DNA from: Streptomyces tropicalis
GTDB taxonomy: Bacteria; Actinomycetota; Actinomycetes; Streptomycetales; Streptomycetaceae
Reading direction: 5' to 3'
DNA: 64,000 nt
Assembly (NCBI RefSeq): GCF_029269835.1
Contig: NZ_JARJBB010000004.1
Location: 477,534 to 541,533, forward strand
Below the pieces are notes generated by a model. That model was not told the DNA's origin. It did not search any database and saw nothing but the letters and a program-made list of their open reading frames with translations. Below, in pieces: positions 49,308 through 57,333 of the stretch (its first letter is position 1; the number at the start of each line of letters is the position of its first letter). A program made the position numbers and the translations under genes.

Positions 49308-49376
49308 ATGACGATGCATCCGCTCGCCGTGCCACGGCGGCGGAAACATCCGTACGACGACAGGAAGGCGAAGTGA
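49308..49376 (+). CDS. Micro-ORF of 22 codons coupled to the next small gene
   Basis: ATG at 49308 follows a GGGGGG run. It encodes MTMHPLAVPRRRKHPYDDRKAK and stops at TGA 49374-49376. That stop shares its A with the ATG of the following gene (TGATG), the classic sign of translational coupling. Its PRRRK motif recurs in the downstream peptide (LPRRRKGR). It may be a leader peptide. No family recognised. Confidence 0.45.
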   Translation: MTMHPLAVPRRRKHPYDDRKAK

Positions 49377-49600
49377 TGCGGTTCGACGACACGAAACGTG
49401 CCCCCGTGCCCCCGCTGCCCCGGCGGCGCAAGGGGCGCGCACTGCACGCCGTACGGCGCGACGTGTGCGAACTGTCCGGACTCGGCGGGAGGGACCTGTT
49501 CGCCGTGCCGCGGGACGAACTCCGCCCGCCCCGCCGCCGCGCCCGGGTCAGGGACCTGCGGCCGCTGACCCCCGTCCGGAGCGGACGCCTGCGCAGCTGA
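49376..49600 (+). CDS. Small basic hypothetical protein (74 aa)
   Basis: Unrecognised Arg-rich cytosolic protein: [45 protein letters not shown] Cys and a Leu/Gly-rich centre are the only features. ATG at 49376 is supported by CAGGAAGGCGAAGTG. The preceding 22-codon ORF overlaps it by one base. It stands upstream and convergent with snpR. Function unknown. Confidence 0.5.
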   Translation: MRFDDTKRAPVPPLPRRRKGRALHAVRRDVCELSGLGGRDLFAVPRDELRPPRRRARVRDLRPLTPVRSGRLRS

Positions 49601-49644
49601 CGCCCCCCGGGTGCGGCCGCGCCCCGCCGGCGGCCCCGGCTGTC

Positions 49645-50586
49645 TCACCCGGCCCGGGTGAGGGAGCCGCGCCCGAGGTGCTGCTGAAGCCACTGGTGGT
49701 ACACCACCGACTCCCGGGCCGTCTCCCAGTAGGCGTCCTCCAGTGCCGGGTAGACGTCGTCGAGGTCGGTGTCCGAGCGCGCCGCGACCAGCAGCCGGAC
49801 GCCCAGCGGATCACCGTGCAGCCGCCGCACCGCCGTCTCGGGACGAGACAGGGAGGTCGGCTGGCACACCGTCACCACCTGCCCGGTCGCCACCAGGGAG
49901 GCCGCGGTGTGGTAGTCCCCGTGCAGCACCGGCGGATTGAGGCCCGCGGCCCGCAGCATCCGGTGCACTCCGTCCCATTCGCCGTCCACCGCGGGATCGA
50001 CCATCCAGCGGTCGTCCGCCAGATCGTTCAGATCCACCACCGTCTTGCCCGCCGCGGGATGGTCGGCCGGCAGGGACACGAACTGCGGCTCCCGGTGCAT
50101 CAGGACGCGGACCCGCAGCACCTCCGGAATACGCAGCGGATGGCCCTCCACCTCGTGCACGAAGGCCACGTCGAGATGGCCGTGCGCCACCATCCGCAGC
50201 AGCGCGTTGGGCGAGACGTCCATGTGCAGACTGGGCTCGTGCTGTGCGTGGCGCAGCCGGCGCAACCAGCCCGCCAGGGCGCGGCTCGCGGTGGACCCGA
50301 TCCGCGGCTGCGGCCCTGCCACGGCCGCCGCCCGCGCCTCTGCGACCAGCGCACTCATGTCCGCCACCAGCGGCCGGGCCCGGCTCAGCACCAGCCGCCC
50401 GAGCGGCGTCGGGCGGCACCCGGTCCGCGCGCGCAGGAACAGAGCACCGCCCACCTCCTCCTCGATCCGGCGCAACTGCGTGCTCAACGAAGGCTGTGCG
50501 AGGCCCAGTTGCCGCGCCGCCCGGTGCAGGCTTCCGGTGTCCGCGATGGCGCACAGCGCGCGGAGGTGTCTGACCTCGATCTCCAT
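49645..50586 (-). CDS. snpR: LysR-type activator of snapalysin
   Basis: A 313-aa LysR-type regulator with the N-terminal HTH (EVRHLRALCAIADTGSLHRAARQLGLAQPSLSTQLRRIEEE) and a periplasmic-binding-like effector domain (about 90-300). It is divergent from the snapalysin gene, the arrangement in which the SnpR/MprR regulator activates the small metalloprotease gene in S. lividans and S. coelicolor. The shared 177-base region has a T-N11-A dyad. The identification rests on context plus family, not on an alignment. Confidence 0.85.
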   Translation of the reverse strand: MEIEVRHLRALCAIADTGSLHRAARQLGLAQPSLSTQLRRIEEEVGGALFLRARTGCRPTPLGRLVLSRARPLVADMSALVAEARAAAVAGPQPRIGSTASRALAGWLRRLRHAQHEPSLHMDVSPNALLRMVAHGHLDVAFVHEVEGHPLRIPEVLRVRVLMHREPQFVSLPADHPAAGKTVVDLNDLADDRWMVDPAVDGEWDGVHRMLRAAGLNPPVLHGDYHTAASLVATGQVVTVCQPTSLSRPETAVRRLHGDPLGVRLLVAARSDTDLDDVYPALEDAYWETARESVVYHQWLQQHLGRGSLTRAG

Positions 50587-50663
50587 GCCGTCGGAGATTA
50601 AGTCCGACCGGGGGATTTTGCCAGGCGCACAAATCCGTTACGAAAAAGTCGAGTTGAGTGCGG

Positions 50664-50680
50664 GATAGCTTCGTTCTATC
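50664..50680. promoter_or_regulatory. LysR box in the snpR-snpA intergenic region
   Basis: GATAG-CTTCGTT-CTATC is a 5-7-5 inverted repeat containing T-N11-A (T50666, A50678), the LysR hallmark. TTGACA (50686-50691) immediately follows and may be the snpA -35 box. Confidence 0.7.
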
Positions 50681-50763
50681 GACTGTTGACATCATCACAA
50701 CCCCCGCGCGGCGCCTCACACTCGCGGTGACGACTGACTCACCCCCCACCCGAGGAGTCATCG

Positions 50764-51414
50764 ATGCGCCTGCGCATGCCCCTGCTCGCCGCGGCCACGG
50801 CCGCACTCGGCCTCGTCACGGCGGGCCTGACCGCCGGCGCCCACCCGGCCGCCGCCGCGCCCGTGCACCACGGCTACACCGGATCCTCCGCCGAGGCCGG
50901 AGCCGACCGGGCCTTCTTCGACGCGGTCGTCCGGTCGGTGGCGGCCAAGCGCGCCGCGCACCCCGACGCCGCCTCCGTCACCATCACCTACGACGCCTCC
51001 GGCGCTCCCACCTTCAGCGGCGAGATATCCCGCAGCGCGTCGATCTGGAACGGCGCGGTGTCCAACGTCAAGCTCCAGGCCGGCTCCTCCGGTGCGGACT
51101 TCAGCTACCGCGAGGGCAACGACTCGCGCGGCTCCTACGCCTCCACCGACGGCCACGGAAAGGGCTACGTCTTCCTCGACTACGCGCAGAACAAGGAGTA
51201 CGACTCCACGCGCGTGACCGCCCACGAGACGGGCCACGTCCTCGGCCTCCCCGACCACTACGAGGGCCCCTGCAGCGAGCTGATGTCCGGCGGCGGCCCC
51301 GGCCCGTCCTGCACCAACTCCAGCCCCGACGCCGACGAGCGTGCCCGCGTGGACCAGTTGTGGGCCAACGGCCTCAAGGCGGCTCTGGACAGGGCGCTCA
51401 GCGCGTCCCGGTAG
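50764..51414 (+). CDS. snpA: Snapalysin-type secreted metalloprotease (M7)
   Basis: A 216-aa secreted zinc protease. A signal peptide (about 1-32; [27 protein letters not shown]) precedes the mature enzyme. The zinc site is [11 protein letters not shown] (His154, Glu155, His158, Asp164), the M7 signature with Asp as third ligand. Later [10 protein letters not shown] (Met-turn region) and one further Cys follow. Size matches snapalysins. It is controlled from the divergent LysR gene. A 16-bp stem hairpin ends it at 51440-51476. Confidence 0.94.
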   Translation: MRLRMPLLAAATAALGLVTAGLTAGAHPAAAAPVHHGYTGSSAEAGADRAFFDAVVRSVAAKRAAHPDAASVTITYDASGAPTFSGEISRSASIWNGAVSNVKLQAGSSGADFSYREGNDSRGSYASTDGHGKGYVFLDYAQNKEYDSTRVTAHETGHVLGLPDHYEGPCSELMSGGGPGPSCTNSSPDADERARVDQLWANGLKAALDRALSASR

Positions 51415-51439
51415 GTGCGCCGCCCCACTCGGCGCGCAC

Positions 51440-51476
51440 GGCGCGGGCCGTCCCCTGCACGGGGGCGGCCCGCGCC
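51440..51476. terminator. Terminator hairpin after snpA
   Basis: GGCGCGGGCCG (51440-51450) and complement (51466-51476), extended inward by TCCCC/GGGGG, with a five-base loop. Confidence 0.75.
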
Positions 51477-51618
51477 GTCGTCGCGGTCCGAACGCCCGGC
51501 CCTCCGGCGGCGACGCCGTCCTGCACCTGGCGCCGACCGCGCGGCGGCGGCCTCGCCCGGCCAGGCCGTCGCGCGGGCCCGGGACACCGCTGCATGCAGC
51601 CGCTCCGGCCGGCACCCG

Positions 51619-51810
51619 ATGGCCGCCACCCGGTGGAAGCCGCCGCAGGGCCACCGGTACCTGCTCGCGGCCGGCAGTCGCGCCGTCGCCGACATCACCA
51701 CGACGGGCGCCGTCGCGACGACCGCACACGGCCGCACCCTGGCCGTCCCCCCGCCCGCGACCGGGGCCGTACGGGTCACGGCACGCCTCCTCACCGGCGC
51801 CCGGATCGCC
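51619..51810 (+). pseudogene. Possible tail of a lost secreted-protein gene
   Basis: From ATG 51619 the frame reads MAATRWKPPQGHRYLLAA, then AVADITTTGAVATTAHGRTLAVPP and GAVRVTARLLTGARIA, which looks like genuine beta-sandwich sequence before dissolving into random Pro/Arg. No ribosome site. Possibly a fragment of a gene whose other end is gone. The 51415-52060 gap holds only this piece and hairpins. Confidence 0.3.
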
Positions 51811-51902
51811 CGGGCCGGAGCGGGTCCGGCCGACCCGGACGCGACGCCGGGCGGATCGCGGCACCCGGTCCCGGCGACGGCCGCCCGCGGGCCCGGGAAC
51901 GG

Positions 51903-51974
51903 CCGCGGCCATGACCCCGTGGTCCGCCGGCCGGCCCCGCCAGGGGACCGGTGGACGCGGGGTCATGGCCGCGG
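51903..51974. repeat. Large inverted repeat (17-bp arms) with nested stem
   Basis: Arms 51903-51919 and 51958-51974 (each contains GGCCATGACCCCG or its complement) are perfect complements. The 38-base middle contains a further GGTCC/GGACC pair. It is larger than nearby terminators and follows the snpA terminator by about 430 bases. Confidence 0.6.
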
Positions 51975-51983
51975 TGCGGCGCA

Positions 51984-52010
51984 CCGCAGGCCGGGGGAGC
52001 CGGCCTGCGG
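51984..52010. terminator. Terminator hairpin after cyclophilin
   Basis: CCGCAGGCCGG (51984-51994) and complement (52000-52010) with a five-base loop, 50 bases beyond the minus-strand cyclophilin stop. Confidence 0.7.
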
Positions 52011-52060
52011 CGGCGCCGGGGTGTCCGGTGCCGTTCCGTGCGAGGACGGGCGGGGTCGGG

Positions 52061-52552
52061 TCAGACCGTGCCGCTCTCGGCGATGGTGACCTTCGCCTTG
52101 GGGGCGCCGCTCTGGCTGCCGAGGCCCTCGATCCGGTCGACCAGCTCCTTGCCCTCGACGACCTCGCCGAAGACCACGTGCTTGCCGTCCAGCCAGTTCG
52201 TGACGACCGTGGTGATGAAGAACTGCGAGCCGTTGGTGTTGCGGCCCGCGTTCGCCATGCTCAGCAGGTACGGGCGGTCGTGCTTGAGGGTGAAGTTCTC
52301 GTCCGCGAACTTCTCGCCGTAGACGCTGCGGCCACCGGTGCCGTCGCCCCGGGTGAAGTCGCCGCCCTGCAGCATGAACTGCGGGATGACCCGGTGGAAG
52401 GACGAACCGGCGTAACCGAAACCGTGCTGGCCGGTGGCCAGCTCACGGAAGTTCGTGGCGGTCTTGGGCACGACGTCGTCGAAAAGCTGGAACACGATCC
52501 GGCCGGCCGGCTGGTCGTCGATCGTGATGTCGAAGTACACGTTGTTGCTCAT
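52061..52552 (-). CDS. Cyclophilin-type peptidyl-prolyl cis-trans isomerase
   Basis: A 163-aa cytosolic cyclophilin that assists protein folding at proline bonds. The fold signatures are complete: [23 protein letters not shown] (catalytic Arg in FHRVI), [28 protein letters not shown]. The length matches single-domain bacterial cyclophilins. ATG at 52552 was chosen over an ATG three codons upstream because it fits the family start (MSNNVYFDI). Monocistronic. Confidence 0.95.
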   Translation of the reverse strand: MSNNVYFDITIDDQPAGRIVFQLFDDVVPKTATNFRELATGQHGFGYAGSSFHRVIPQFMLQGGDFTRGDGTGGRSVYGEKFADENFTLKHDRPYLLSMANAGRNTNGSQFFITTVVTNWLDGKHVVFGEVVEGKELVDRIEGLGSQSGAPKAKVTIAESGTV

Positions 52553-52657
52553 GGTGATCAATCTACCGTCCCACCCCGGGTCGGCGCCCGCAGGGTGCCC
52601 GGTTCATGGCGCTACCTCCCGGTCCGCCCCCCGCCCCGGAGAGCGGACCGGGGGAGG

Positions 52658-54079
52658 TCAGGCTTCGGTCCGCTGCCGCCGGGCCGCCAGCACCGCGTAC
52701 ACGACCACGCCCGCGAACAGGAACAGCACGCCCTGGTAGACGGCCGCGTACCCGGCGCCCGCGACCAGCCACAGCGAGAACGCCGCAGCGACCGCCGCGA
52801 CGGCCCCGTCGCGCACCAGCCGCGCCCGGTCGACCAGCTCACCGCGCCCCGCGACGAGGTGGTGGATCTGCGCCGCGGCCGCCAGCAGGTACGGCACGGT
52901 GGCGGTGAACGTCGTCACGAGCACCAGGACCTCGAAGACCTTGCCGGAGCCCGAGGTGTAGTTGTACACGGTGAGCAGCGAGGCCAGCACGACGGTGACG
53001 CCGACGCCCACGGTCGGCACGCCCCGCCGCCGCCGGGCGAACGCCCGCGGGAAGAGACCGTCCTGCGCCGCCGCGTACGGGGTCTGGGCGCTCAGCAGCG
53101 TCCAGCCGTTCAGGCAGCCGGTCATCGACACCAGCGCGGCGAGCGCCACCGCCCAGCCGCCCCACGATCCGCCGAACATGGCGTCGACGGCGTCCGAGAA
53201 CGGCGCGGTCGACCTCACCAGCCTCTCGTGCGGGACGGTGCCGAACACCGAGAGGGTGCCCAGCAGGTAGACCAGCGCCGCGCCGGCGGTGCCGATGACG
53301 GTGGCGCGCCCCACGGTGCGCCGCGGGTTCTTCACCTCGCCCGCGCTGACCGCGGCGGACTCCACGCCCAGGTACGAGAAGAGCAGGATCGCGGCGGACG
53401 CCGACACGGCGCCGATCGCGCTGCCGCCGCCCGGGTGGAAGGGGCCGACGTTGTGCGGGTCGAAGAAGAACAGGCCGCCGACGGCCACCAGCAGCAGCGG
53501 CACGAACTTCAGCACGGTGGAGACCAGCTGCACCGCGCCCACGTAGCGGGTGCCCGCGAAGTTCGCCAGTGCGGGCAGCCACTGCAGGACCAGTGCGGCC
53601 AGGCACGCGGTCCAGCGGTGGCCGCTCACCGGGATCAGCACGTCCAGGTAACCCACGGCGGCGACGGCCAGAGCCGCGTTGGACACCCAGGTGGTGATCC
53701 AGTACGCCCAGGCGGCGAGGAAGCCGGCGAAGTCGCCGAAGGCCTCACGGGCGTACACGTACGGGCCTCCGGTGCGCGGGTTGCGTTCGGCGAGCCGGCC
53801 GAAGACCAGGGCGAGGGCGATGGCCCCGACGGTCAGGACGCCGAAGGCGACCAGGCTGACCGAGCCGAAGGGGGCCACGGAGGCCGGGAGCAGGAAGATG
53901 CCGCCGCCGATGATGTTGCCCATGACCAGGGCGGTCGCCACGGGAAGCCCGAAGCGGCGGGTGTGCCGGCCGGCGTCGCCGTCGCCGGCGGGGGCCTCGG
54001 CGGGGGAGGGGGCCGCGAGGCTCTCGAGGCCCTCCTGCGGGGCCGGAGCCGACGGCTCGACGGTTCCGGTGACGTGCAT
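52658..54079 (-). CDS. APC-family amino acid permease
   Basis: A 473-aa transporter with about 12 helices and a 38-residue hydrophilic N-terminus. Helix 1 carries the APC substrate loop GNIIGGGIFLLP; RNPRTGGPYVYAREAFGDF and FSYLGVESAAVSAGEVKNPRRTV are further family blocks. This pattern resembles arginine/ornithine- or agmatine-type antiporters (AdiC/PotE group) more than general permeases. Substrate uncertain. ATG at 54079; GAGAGG upstream. A bidirectional hairpin is not seen directly after it; cyclophilin follows on the same strand after about 105 bases. Confidence 0.9.
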   Translation of the reverse strand: MHVTGTVEPSAPAPQEGLESLAAPSPAEAPAGDGDAGRHTRRFGLPVATALVMGNIIGGGIFLLPASVAPFGSVSLVAFGVLTVGAIALALVFGRLAERNPRTGGPYVYAREAFGDFAGFLAAWAYWITTWVSNAALAVAAVGYLDVLIPVSGHRWTACLAALVLQWLPALANFAGTRYVGAVQLVSTVLKFVPLLLVAVGGLFFFDPHNVGPFHPGGGSAIGAVSASAAILLFSYLGVESAAVSAGEVKNPRRTVGRATVIGTAGAALVYLLGTLSVFGTVPHERLVRSTAPFSDAVDAMFGGSWGGWAVALAALVSMTGCLNGWTLLSAQTPYAAAQDGLFPRAFARRRRGVPTVGVGVTVVLASLLTVYNYTSGSGKVFEVLVLVTTFTATVPYLLAAAAQIHHLVAGRGELVDRARLVRDGAVAAVAAAFSLWLVAGAGYAAVYQGVLFLFAGVVVYAVLAARRQRTEA

Positions 54080-54353
54080 GGGGTGGTGCGCCTCTCGTCG
54101 AACTGGCGCCCGGGACGGCCGGGCCGGCCCCATGGTCCGGCACGCTTCGCCGCCCCTCCAAATCACCCGTATTTGTCCGGTGGTGCCCCGCGCGGAACCG
54201 TAAAAGGTGCGCTCGCACGTCCTCCGAGCAGGGGATTCTTCTCCCGCGGCCCCTGGGTGGCCGGCCGGGTTCCGTCCGGGGTGCGTCACACGACACGCCG
54301 GCCGGTGTCCCATCACCGGATGCAGCAGCCGACAGCGATCAGGAGGACGACCA

Positions 54354-54584
54354 GTGGCCGGTCCGGGGCACGACGGCGACGGGGAGCGGGGCGGGCGCGC
54401 CCGGTGGGTGACCGCGGCGGGTGCCGTGGGCGCGGGGGTGGGTGCGTTCGTCGCCGGGATGGCACTGCCGGGCACGGGCCCGTGGACCGTGCTGAGCGGC
54501 TCGGGCGTGATGGGCGGCGCCGCGGTCGCGCTGGTGGTCCTGCCCGCCACGAGCGGGGTGCACCACCGGGGGCGCGACGACTGA
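54354..54584 (+). CDS. Small two-helix membrane protein (76 aa)
   Basis: Hypothetical protein. Hydrophilic start (GPGHDGDGERGGRARW), then two hydrophobic helices (WVTAAGAVGAGVGAFVAGMAL and GSGVMGGAAVALVVLPA) and a short charged end. GTG at 54354 follows AGGAGG by eight bases, which sets the start. No family recognised. It faces the Asp23 operon across a bidirectional terminator. Confidence 0.65.
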   Translation: MAGPGHDGDGERGGRARWVTAAGAVGAGVGAFVAGMALPGTGPWTVLSGSGVMGGAAVALVVLPATSGVHHRGRDD

Positions 54585-54594
54585 GCCGCGGATC

Positions 54595-54637
54595 CCGGCG
54601 GCAGGTCCCGTTCCCGTGCGACGGGACCTGCCGCCGG
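54595..54637. terminator. Bidirectional terminator, perfect 17-bp stem
   Basis: Arms 54595-54611 and 54621-54637 are exact complements around a nine-base loop, between the plus-strand 76-aa gene and the minus-strand Asp23 operon. Confidence 0.88.
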
Positions 54638-54664
54638 AGCGTGTCCGCCGTCGGTGCCCGGCGG

Positions 54665-54991
54665 TCAGACCGTGCCCGTCACCGTCACCCGGATCTGCGC
54701 CTCCCCGGCCGGGCCGTGGGAGGCGAGGCATGCCCGGGCCGCGGAACCGGCGGCGCGGGCGACGTCCGCGGCGCGCGCCCCGGACAGCGTGACGATGCGG
54801 ACCTCGACGCGCCATGCACCGCCGGGACCGCCGCGGCTCACGCGCAGCCCCGCCGACGACGCCCCGCCCGCACCGGTCCCGCCGTGCCCGGACCGCAGCA
54901 GGTGCGTCATGCCGGGCTGCAGGAACGCGACGCCCGGCACCTCCCGCACCGCGTTCGCCAGCGCCTGGGTGAGGCCGTCCTGCCCGGTCAT
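54665..54991 (-). CDS. Short Asp23-like protein, last gene of the sigma operon
   Basis: A 108-aa protein related to Asp23/Gls24 by layout and context: LTQALANAVREVPGVAFLQPG (the V.GV. start of the fold), VEVRIVTLSGARAADVARAAGSAARACLASHGP, and a final strand AQIRVTVTGTV. ATG at 54991 overlaps the stop of the upstream zinc-finger/Asp23 gene (ATGA) and follows GGAAGGGGG. It probably joins the envelope-associated Asp23 network described for this locus. Identification is moderate. Confidence 0.6.
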   Translation of the reverse strand: MTGQDGLTQALANAVREVPGVAFLQPGMTHLLRSGHGGTGAGGASSAGLRVSRGGPGGAWRVEVRIVTLSGARAADVARAAGSAARACLASHGPAGEAQIRVTVTGTV

Positions 54992-55620
54992 CGCGGGCCC
55001 CCTTCCGTCCGGCCGTCGGGCGCGCCGTCCGGCTCCTCGACCAGGTCCGTGATGCGGATGTCGACGTCGGTCACGTCCAGGCCCAGGAGCCGGTCCGCGG
55101 CCCCGAGCACCCGCCGGCGCACCTCGCCGGCGAGCACGTGCAGGTCGGGCGTGGAGAGCGGGGCGTGCACCTCGATGCGTACGGCAACCGGCCCCCTCGC
55201 GCCGCCGGCCGGACCGGGGGCGAACCGGCACGACCCGGCGCGCACGCCCGGCACCCGCTCGGCGGCGGCGCGCAGCGTGCGGGCCGCCGCCGCCTCCATG
55301 ACCCAGAGGTCCTCGTCGTGGTCGCCGAGCGGCAGCGGGCGCCCGGGACGCAGTTCCATGCGGACGACGTCCATGACGCGCCGGGTCAGCGGGGCGGCGT
55401 CGTACCCGGCCGTGTCGTCGCGCAGCGCCCGCACCGTCGTCTCCAGCCGGTCCAGGTCCGCGACGGCTTCCCGGCAGTGCGGGCAGTCCGCGGTGTGCGC
55501 GTCGGTGGCGCCGTCCTCCCAGTCCGCCCACACCCGGGAGAGCATCCGGCCGCAGGGCAGCCGCTCGTCGTCCGGGTCGTGCGGGGGTGGGGGGCCGGGG
55601 GGGTGGGTGCGGGTGGTCAT
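54988..55620 (-). CDS. Zinc-finger (anti-sigma-like) domain fused to Asp23
   Basis: A 210-aa protein. The N-terminal part has a ZAS-type motif His42-x3-Cys46-x2-Cys49 (HTADCPHC) plus an upstream Cys23, as in zinc anti-sigma factors. The C-terminal part (about 95-200) is Asp23-like: AAAERVPGVRAGSC, VAVRIEVHAPLSTPDLHVLAGEVRRRVLGAADRLLGLDVTDVDIRITDL. No membrane helix is present, unusual for an anti-sigma. Its ATG overlaps the sigma stop (ATGA). It is likely the sigma partner, linking sigma to Asp23 envelope complexes instead of to the membrane directly. Confidence 0.78.
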   Translation of the reverse strand: MTTRTHPPGPPPPHDPDDERLPCGRMLSRVWADWEDGATDAHTADCPHCREAVADLDRLETTVRALRDDTAGYDAAPLTRRVMDVVRMELRPGRPLPLGDHDEDLWVMEAAAARTLRAAAERVPGVRAGSCRFAPGPAGGARGPVAVRIEVHAPLSTPDLHVLAGEVRRRVLGAADRLLGLDVTDVDIRITDLVEEPDGAPDGRTEGGPR

Positions 55621-56216
55621 CGCCAGGCTCCCAGTGCGTTCGTCAGATGGCGGCGGGCGCGGAACACGCGGGCGCGGACGGCCTGCTGGGTGATGCCGAG
55701 GGTGTCCGCGATGAACTCGTAGGGCTGCCCGTCCACTTCTCTCAGGACCCAGCACGCGCGCTGCTCGGCGGACAGGCCCGTCAGCGCCTCGTGCAGGTCC
55801 CGCACGGCGGCGCGGGCCTCGGTGATCCGGTCGGGGGCGACGGTGTGCTCGGGCGCGGGCATGTCGTCGGCTGCCTCCCATGGTCCTTGGGGTTTCCGTG
55901 CGCGCAGGACGTTCAGGCACCGGTTGGTGACGATCCGGTACAGCCAGGTGCCGAAGCCGGCCTGCCCGCGGAACTCGGGCAGCTTGCGCCAGGCGCTGAT
56001 GAAGGCGTCCTGCACGGCGTCCTCCGCCTCGGCCCGGTTGCCCAGCAGCCGGTGTGCGAGCCGGATCAGCCCGCCGGCGTGACGGCGCACCAGGACGGCG
56101 AACGCCTCCTCGTCCCCCTCGGCCGCCCGCGCGGTCAGCAGGGAGTCGTCCGGTCCGTCGAGCCGATCGTCCGGCGGGTCGTCGGGCGGTCTCGTCGGTG
56201 TGCGGTCCACCGCCAC
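55617..56216 (-). CDS. ECF RNA polymerase sigma factor of the Asp23 locus
   Basis: A 199-aa sigma factor: sigma-2 (AFAVLVRRHAGGLIRLAHRLLGNRAEAEDAVQDAFISAW, TWLYRIVTNRCLNVLR) and sigma-4 (LSAEQRACWVLREVDGQPYEFIADTLGITQQAVRARVFRARRHL). GTG at 56216 follows GAGAGGAGCC. It is the first gene of a three-gene, fully overlapping operon (sigma, zinc-finger/Asp23, Asp23-like). The divergent operon at 56487 encodes the main Asp23/AmaP set and is a plausible target. Confidence 0.92.
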   Translation of the reverse strand: MAVDRTPTRPPDDPPDDRLDGPDDSLLTARAAEGDEEAFAVLVRRHAGGLIRLAHRLLGNRAEAEDAVQDAFISAWRKLPEFRGQAGFGTWLYRIVTNRCLNVLRARKPQGPWEAADDMPAPEHTVAPDRITEARAAVRDLHEALTGLSAEQRACWVLREVDGQPYEFIADTLGITQQAVRARVFRARRHLTNALGAWR

Positions 56217-56486
56217 GGGGCGGCTCCTCTCGTCGTCCTGTCCGTTGGACACCACGACCGTGCCCCGTGTGACGCGGTCCGGAGCACGACCCGACGTGAC
56301 ACGGGCCACGAAGTTGCTCCGAGCGGGCGTCCCCCGCCCGTCACCCGTCCGGCGGACCCGGCGGCTGGCGGAGGCATTTCCGGGAACGTGCGTCACAGCC
56401 GCCGCCGGGCGGTGTCTGTCCCAGTGACAGAGGTTCACCGGTTCACCGCGCTCGCCGCAGCGGCGCGTCACGAGAGGACTCACGGC
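56217..56486. other. Divergent promoter region of the Asp23 locus
   Basis: About 270 bases between the sigma operon (minus) and the Asp23 gene (plus). GGGAACG near 56380 resembles the GGAAC -35 of ECF promoters, but no confident -10 partner was seen. No gene. Confidence 0.45.
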
Positions 56487-57002
56487 ATGAGCACGCAGCA
56501 GACCACGGTCGGGAACGCGTCGGTCCCGCAGGCGGAGCGGAGCACGCCGGAGCGGATCACGCCCGGCACCACGGACGTCGCACGCGGCGCCGTCGGTGTC
56601 GACGAGCCGGCCGGGACGCGCGGCCGTACCTCCATCGCCGACGTCGTCGTCGTCAAGATCGCGGGCATCGCGGCGCGGGAGATCCCCGGCGTGTACGACA
56701 TGGGCGGCGGCCTGTCCCGCACCATCGGCGCGGTCCGCGACCGGGTGCCCGGCGGCCGCCCCAACGTGGGGCGCGGCGTGAAGGTCGAGGTGGGCGAGCG
56801 GCAGACGGCCATCGACCTCGACCTGGTCGTCGAGTACGGCGTCTCCCTCACCGACGTCGCCACGGACGTGCGCGAGAACGTCATCGGCGCGGTGGAGCGG
56901 ATCACCGGCCTGGAGGTCGTCGAGGTCAACATCGCCGTCAACGACGTCCACCTGCCCGACGAGGACGGCGGCGCCGTCGCGGTCGAGTCCCGCGTCGCGT
57001 AG
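56487..57002 (+). CDS. Asp23/Gls24 envelope stress protein
   Basis: A 171-aa protein with the complete Asp23 fold: a 45-residue Thr-rich lead, then TSIADVVVVKIAGIAAREIPGVYDM, VEVGERQTAIDLDLVVEYGVSLTDVATDVRENVIGAVERITGLEVVEVNIAVNDVHLPD. In Staphylococcus Asp23 is held at the membrane by AmaP and protects the envelope. The first gene of the plus-strand operon leading to AmaP at 58847. ATG at 56487 follows GAGAGGACT. Confidence 0.93.
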   Translation: MSTQQTTVGNASVPQAERSTPERITPGTTDVARGAVGVDEPAGTRGRTSIADVVVVKIAGIAAREIPGVYDMGGGLSRTIGAVRDRVPGGRPNVGRGVKVEVGERQTAIDLDLVVEYGVSLTDVATDVRENVIGAVERITGLEVVEVNIAVNDVHLPDEDGGAVAVESRVA

Positions 57003-57147
57003 TCGCACGACAGGGACGGCCCCTCCGTGCGCACGGGCCCCGGTACGGGGCCGGCGTCGACGGGCCGAGCAGGCGCCCACCGGGAAGGGACCGGAACCGG
57101 CGCGCGGAGAACCCGGCCCTGCGGGACCGGGCGGGAGGCGGACGAGG

Positions 57148-57333
57148 ATGAGCAGAGCACTGACGGGAATGATCGCGGGGATGGCGCTGGCGTTCGCCGG
57201 CTACTTCGGAGGCTTCGGCGCCTTCCTGCTCGTGGGCGCCCTGGGCGCGGTCGGCTACGCGCTGGGGGCGTGGCTGGAGGGCGGCGGCCGTCCGGAGGAC
57301 CTGCGGGGGATGTTCGAGCGGAGCCGCCGATGA
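57148..57333 (+). CDS. Small DUF2273-like membrane protein (61 aa)
   Basis: A 61-aa protein with a glycine-rich hydrophobic segment (GMIAGMALAFAGYFGGFGAFLLVGALGAVGYALGAWL) forming two short helices, and a basic tail. The size, glycine pattern and position between Asp23 and AmaP genes match the DUF2273 proteins of Asp23 operons. ATG at 57148 follows GGAGGCGGACGAGG. The stop overlaps the next ATG (ATGA). Confidence 0.82.
   Translation: MSRALTGMIAGMALAFAGYFGGFGAFLLVGALGAVGYALGAWLEGGGRPEDLRGMFERSRR

Noticed and set aside
49308..49600. RiPP precursor locus
   Set aside because: No leader/core pattern, no modifying enzyme and strongly basic composition.
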